Position numbers and translations under genes: made by a program. A stretch of 64,000 nucleotides of DNA from the NCBI GenBank assembly GCA_963575745.1, contig CAUYUJ010008113.1, positions 762,320 through 826,319 of the forward strand, in the 5' to 3' direction. Of this stretch, positions 44,863 through 64,000 are shown piece by piece. Position 1 is the first letter of the stretch. Every line of letters starts with the position of its first letter. This DNA comes from Prorocentrum cordatum. Its lineage: Eukaryota; Sar; Dinophyceae; Prorocentrales; Prorocentraceae. Under the pieces are notes generated by a model. It ran no database searches. It saw nothing but the letters and a program-made list of their open reading frames with translations, and was not told the origin of the DNA.

Positions 44863-45078
44863 TGAGGGGCAACGAGAAGGGGGGGACAGGGGCAGGGGGG
44901 GAAACATCGACCTGGAATCGGCGATACATCGCCGACACATCGGCGACAGGCCTCCGATAGTGAATCCGCATGTTCCTGGGGAGCTTGGGGCTGTCGGACA
45001 CCTGTCGGCGATCAACGGGCGATTGGGGGTCGATGCATCCCCCCCTATGCCTATCCCCCCCCCTAGCGTTGCCCCTGA
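44863..45078. mobile_element. GGGGCAACG-family MITE, best-preserved copy
   Basis: The left end is TGAGGGGCAACGAGAAGGGG and the reverse complement of the right end is TCAGGGGCAACGCTAGGGGG. GAGAAAT occurs directly at both borders, a 7- to 8-bp target duplication. The interior holds the family core (ATCGACCTGGA, CGGCGATACATCGCCG, GATTGGGGGTCGATGC). It has no coding capacity, so it is non-autonomous. A 7- to 8-bp duplication would suit an hAT-type transposase; that is inference. Confidence 0.75.
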
Positions 45079-45212
45079 GAAATGGGCGGCGCGCGGCGGG
45101 GCGGAGGTCTCGGACATCCTCTGGCGTGTCGTAGGCTCCTGGAGGACTCTGTCCAGCTTCGGGGAGCGTGCCAGCAGCTGCGCCTGGCCGAGAGTAGAAC
45201 AAGGAAATGCAG

Positions 45213-45374
45213 TAAACGTAAACTTTTGACGCTCCGCGCGGATTTCTTGGAACTGCGCTGGTGGGCACCCCTTCCCTGGCGCGCGGAGCGCGCCAAGGGC
45301 GGCGCCGGACGCGCCGACGTGGGGTTCAGCGCAGATCCAAAAAATCCGCGCGGAGCGCCACAAGTTTACGTTTA
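45213..45374. mobile_element. MITE with long TIRs
   Basis: The left end is TAAACGTAAACTTTTGACGC and the reverse complement of the right end is TAAACGTAAACTTGTGGCGC. Similarity continues for about 45 bp (CTCCGCGCGGATTT...). The 23-bp segment ending CTGCGCCTGGCCGAGAG occurs on both outer sides (45172-45194 and 45399-45420), so the element sits within a short direct duplication. Confidence 0.7.
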
Positions 45375-45969
45375 TGGCGTTTCTCCTTCTTCGATTCCAG
45401 CAGCTGCGCCTGGCCGAGAGGGCGTTCCCGGCGGTGCCCGGATCGTTCGGAACGGCCGCCAGAGACCCGAGCTGCCCGAAGACCGAGCTCGGCGGCGGGA
45501 AGCCCCGGAGGGGCGGGCCTTCTCGGAGGGCGGCGGGGTTCCTCAGAAGGCACGAGAGGCCCTGTGAGCCTCCCGAGGAGGCCCGCCCCCTCTGCGGCCC
45601 CAGGCGCCGGTGGAATTGACCGACTTCTCCCCCCCGGGGCGCGCAGCCGAGAGGTGCGCGGCGCGCCGCACGCGAAGCAGCCAGAAGCCTCAGGCCGCGC
45701 AAGAGGCGACGCCCCAGCAGCCCCGCGCGCCGCGTCCGTCACAGCGACTGCGACGCAGCCAGCTGGGAGAAGGAGAAGTGCGGGCTCGTCGTGGTGGGAC
45801 ACGAGGGCGCTGCCTCCAGCGTCTCGCATGTGCCTCCGAAGACGGAGGACAGCAGGACCCGAACCTCTCTCCCGTACGGGGAGGAGGGGGGGAGCAAGTG
45901 GAGGAGGGGAAAGGGGAGAGACAGGAAGGTGCTGGTTGATATTTCGTGCGGCCTGGCCTGTCACACCGG

Positions 45970-61147
<15,178 letters not shown>

Positions 61148-61403
61148 CTGCCCGTCCCGTGGCTGGAGAACGCGCTGGCGCTGGCCGCGCTCGCACCCCT
61201 CATAAACATCCCCGTCGAAACACGGGACACCATGGCAACCGTCGACGCAGCGGGGCCGAGGAACCCGGAGTCGACGTCGCCTCCAAACCTCGCCTGCAGC
61301 GACGTTGGCCAGCTCTCGTCCAGCTGGCAACGCGCACCCATGCCGCCCTGCTCCTGGGCCGCTCGCAAGGGGGGCCGAGAGCAGAGCCAGGAAGGATGGA
61401 TAC

Positions 61404-61907
61404 CAAGATTGCAGGAGGAGGAGGAGGAGGAGGAGGAGGAGGAGGAGGAGGAGGAGGAGGAGGAGGAGGGGGAGGAGGGGGAGGAGGAGGGGGTGGGGCG
61501 GGAGGACGAGGATGAGGAGGACGAGGAGGAGGAGGAGGAGGAGGAGGAGGAGGAGGAGGAGGAGGAGGAGGAGGAGGAGGGAGAGGAGGAGGAGGAGGAG
61601 GAGGAGGAGAGGAGGAGGAGGGGAGAGGAGGAGGAGGAGGAGGAGGAGGAGGAGGAGGAGGAGGAGGAGGAGGAGGAGGAGGAGGAGGAGGAGGAGGAGG
61701 GGGGGGGGCGGGAGGACGAGGACGAGGATGAGGAGGCGAGAGGAGAGGAGGAGGAGGAGGAGGAGGAGGAGGAGGGGAGGAGGAGGAAGAGGAAAAAAAA
61801 GAAGAGGGGGGAGGAGGAGGAGGAGGAGGAGGAGGAGGAGGAGGGAGGAGGAGGAGGAGGAGGAGGAGGAGGAGGAGGAGGAGGAGGAGGAGGAGGAATG
61901 GAATGGA
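61404..61907 (+). repeat. GGA trinucleotide array
   Basis: About 500 bp of nearly pure GGA with short GGGG and GAGAGG interruptions, ending in three GGAAT units. It lies between the first recognised channel exon and the LINE 3' end. Long ORFs in all frames here are artefacts of the triplet repeat. Confidence 0.95.
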
Positions 61908-62023
61908 ATGGAATGCCCTAAAGGGGGAGCGCACCGCACTAAATAATCTCAGCTTAATATAGCTGGGATACGAATCGGGGATGGGGAATTAACAAGAGGG
62001 TAACCCTCTGAAAACTCCCGAAA

Positions 62024-64000
62024 CTATCCCCTGGACCGAGCATCCCGGGTGCTCTCCTTCACTCGAATTCGCTCGGCCAAAGCGTTCATTCTTTGCTCAT
62101 AGGAGGCGGCCGTCTCTGTGGCCGAAAAACTCGTACGGACATTCGTGTCAGAGGTGTCATGGGGCTCGGGCGGGTCGCGGCGCAGCCGAGAAACAGGGAG
62201 AGCCTTGTCCAGCAAGGCCAAAACGCGACGATTCGGGCACCGCCCTTGCCTCACCATGGAGATCACCTCTAAACCTTTACGAGTGGGGGCAACACAGGGA
62301 CGGCCTAATTTCTCAAGCTTTGCTTGAGACCACCCTCCACACTTCAAACAAACTATGGCTTGCTCTCGAACCTGACACACCGAGGCGCCGTCGCCAGTTT
62401 CCCGAGCCAAACCAGCAGTAGCGATGAGGGAATGTCCCTGGGGATTCGAGAGCAGCCGGCTGACGTGACTGGGAACGCCTTTGCAGCCACTCATTGGGAC
62501 TCCGTCTGGCGATCCTTCTGCCACCAGCAGACATCTGGTGCACTGCAAACCTAATTCACTATGCTTCCAGCAGTGCCAAAAGACAGTCCGCTTTGAGCGG
62601 CCTGATCTGATCCGCACCGGTCTTTTCCACCTAACCTCATTGGGGAATAGTGGGAGGACTTCGGCGGCTAATTTCATGAAGCTCTGCGCACGGGTGGCTG
62701 CAAGATTCACATCTGAGAGGGAATCCGCGTCTGGCGCAGGGTGGAGGGACAACGCTGCTTTAGCCTGCCTGTCGACAGCTGCGTTGGCCACGGCAAAGAG
62801 TCTCTCCTCGCCTTCGAGCAGCGCCATTTCTTCTTCGGACCTGTGCGCCTTCACGTGACGCACTGTATGAATCAAAGGCGTTCCCTCCAATCCCTGCGCA
62901 AAAAGTCTGATGCCAGCAAATTTGCTACCTGCCGCTAGCTGCCTCGACATGTCTTGCTGGGTGACACGGATGGCGGCCTTGCAATCTGATCCTAACTCGG
63001 CGGGCCTGCTGGCCACTTGGCCGCGCAGCGCAATGCCTACGCGTTCGGCCATGGCGGGAGTCTGCGGGGGCATGCCAGGCACAACTCCGCGCAGAAACGC
63101 TACTGGATCTTACCCGATGTCGGGGAGGACTCCGATGGACCAGGCAGCTCTCGCCAGCGGTCTCAACAACGGTTTGCTTCCTGATCCATCCGAGGCCAGT
63201 CGGAGCGGCACATTCGTTGTGAGATTGGCGATCTGCTCTGGGGTTAAATCAAGTGCGTTGCCGTGCTGATCCAAGACGTCAACCTCGTGCGAAACCAACG
63301 GGCACGGCAGCGCGCTGTCCTGATATGTGAAAATGCCAGTGGTGAAAATCAGATTTTCGGGCTCCGCTCGGGCCGCAGCCAAAAACTCGGGAGAGACCTC
63401 GGCGGCCTGACGGGCCTCTAAAACATTGGGTAACTGACAGCAGTAGAGCCTGCGGTGGATTGCGTCCCTTTCGCCACACTCGCACAGCCCGTCACACAGG
63501 CACCCCGCCCTCTCAGCGCGATCTTTGGTCCACAATCCTAGGCATCCACAGCTCTTTACTATATACTTCTGATACCTACTCAGGCGCTTGGCTTTCGGAG
63601 ACACAGCTTTTCTCACTAAGTCCAGCGTGGCTCGCGTCCCAGGGTTGAAGCCGAGCTTTCGGGCCAACCGAAACTCGCGCTGCCTTTGAACTCCTAGCTC
63701 AAGCATATCTTTAAAAAGCGACGGCGGGGTCTGCGTAAAATCAACGTCATGGCCGTTGTGGTCCACCCATTTTAAGGGGCCACGGTACTTCCAGCCCGCA
63801 CGGGCCAAACTCAAACAAGCACGAGACATCGGACCCCTGGACTCTTGCCAAGCTTTACAGCTGGAGGCCTGACATAATTCCCAGAGGTAGACGAGCTCAG
63901 CCATCCTTACAAGGTCGTGCTCTGGGCGAGTCGCAGCTGACCACACCATCCTGCACCATTGGATTGCGGGCGCCACAGCAAATCTCGTGCTACTATCACC
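62024..64000 (-). mobile_element. LINE (non-LTR retrotransposon), RNase H and C-terminal part, runs off the window
   Basis: A single frame open from the window edge to 62024, except for one in-frame TAA at 63110-63112. RNase H motifs are seen: ASDGSGSKP (first catalytic Asp), ELGSDCKAAI, VRHVKAHRSEEEM and VANAAVDRQAKAAL. After it comes a Cys/His-rich tail: HCWKHSELGLQCTRCLL, GCKGVPSHV, and VCLKCGGWSQAKLEKLG. Upstream (ECGERDAIHRRLYCCQLP) is the post-RT linker typical of such elements in dinoflagellates. The RT itself would lie beyond 64000. The 3' end (61920-62023) abuts GGAAT repeats and the GGA array. The stop codon suggests an inactive copy. Confidence 0.8.

Overview
The window looks like nuclear DNA of a dinoflagellate. 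It is GC-rich and sparse in genes, and several introns use GC-AG splice sites with exon ends of the form AG|G. It carries a diverged EAG-like ion channel of a type I associate with dinoflagellates. The rest is simple-sequence arrays, minisatellites, retroelement debris and short terminal-inverted-repeat (TIR) elements. The genus cannot be fixed from sequence alone. Nothing looks bacterial, viral or organellar, and I saw no rRNA, tRNA or CRISPR array.

Layout. 1-6.4 kb: degenerate minisatellites, purine/pyrimidine tracts and a 640-bp TIR element. 6.97-8.75 kb (minus): two exons of a protein-disulfide-isomerase-like thioredoxin domain, joined by a GC-AG intron. 8.8-10.6 kb: interspersed repeats. 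10.6-14.05 kb (minus): a decayed retroelement that reads as RT, RNase H, methyltransferase-like and tyrosine-recombinase-like blocks (DIRS-like order). 14.2-17.8 kb: a 102-bp satellite in two capped arrays. 18.7-22.0 kb (minus): a LINE interrupted by a second LINE. 22.3-25.2 kb (minus): gag-like and unassigned coding debris. 25.2-28 kb: MITEs and a foldback element. 28.4-34 kb (minus): frameshifted, unassigned coding-like tract. 34-37.4 kb: minisatellites and microsatellites. 37.85-39.24 kb (minus): C-terminal part of a PIF1-type helicase, abutting a 160-bp satellite. 40.4-45.4 kb: a dense cluster of TIR elements. 45.97-61.15 kb (minus): one multi-exon EAG/KCNH-like channel gene whose introns hold large ATC, TCC, GTC and GGA arrays and several TIR elements. 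61.4-64 kb: a GGA array and then the 3' part of a LINE that runs off the window.

The most interesting signal is in the channel gene. At least two of its interruptions are themselves TIR-bounded elements: a 167-bp GC-AG intron, and a 127-bp insertion in the pore-coding region with a 5-bp target duplication. A third intron ends exactly on the TIR of another short element family. Copies of both families lie elsewhere in the window. This is the signature of introners, transposable elements that create introns.

Family assignments rest on motif recognition by eye; no database search was possible. Splice sites are inferred from protein continuity and are approximate unless stated.
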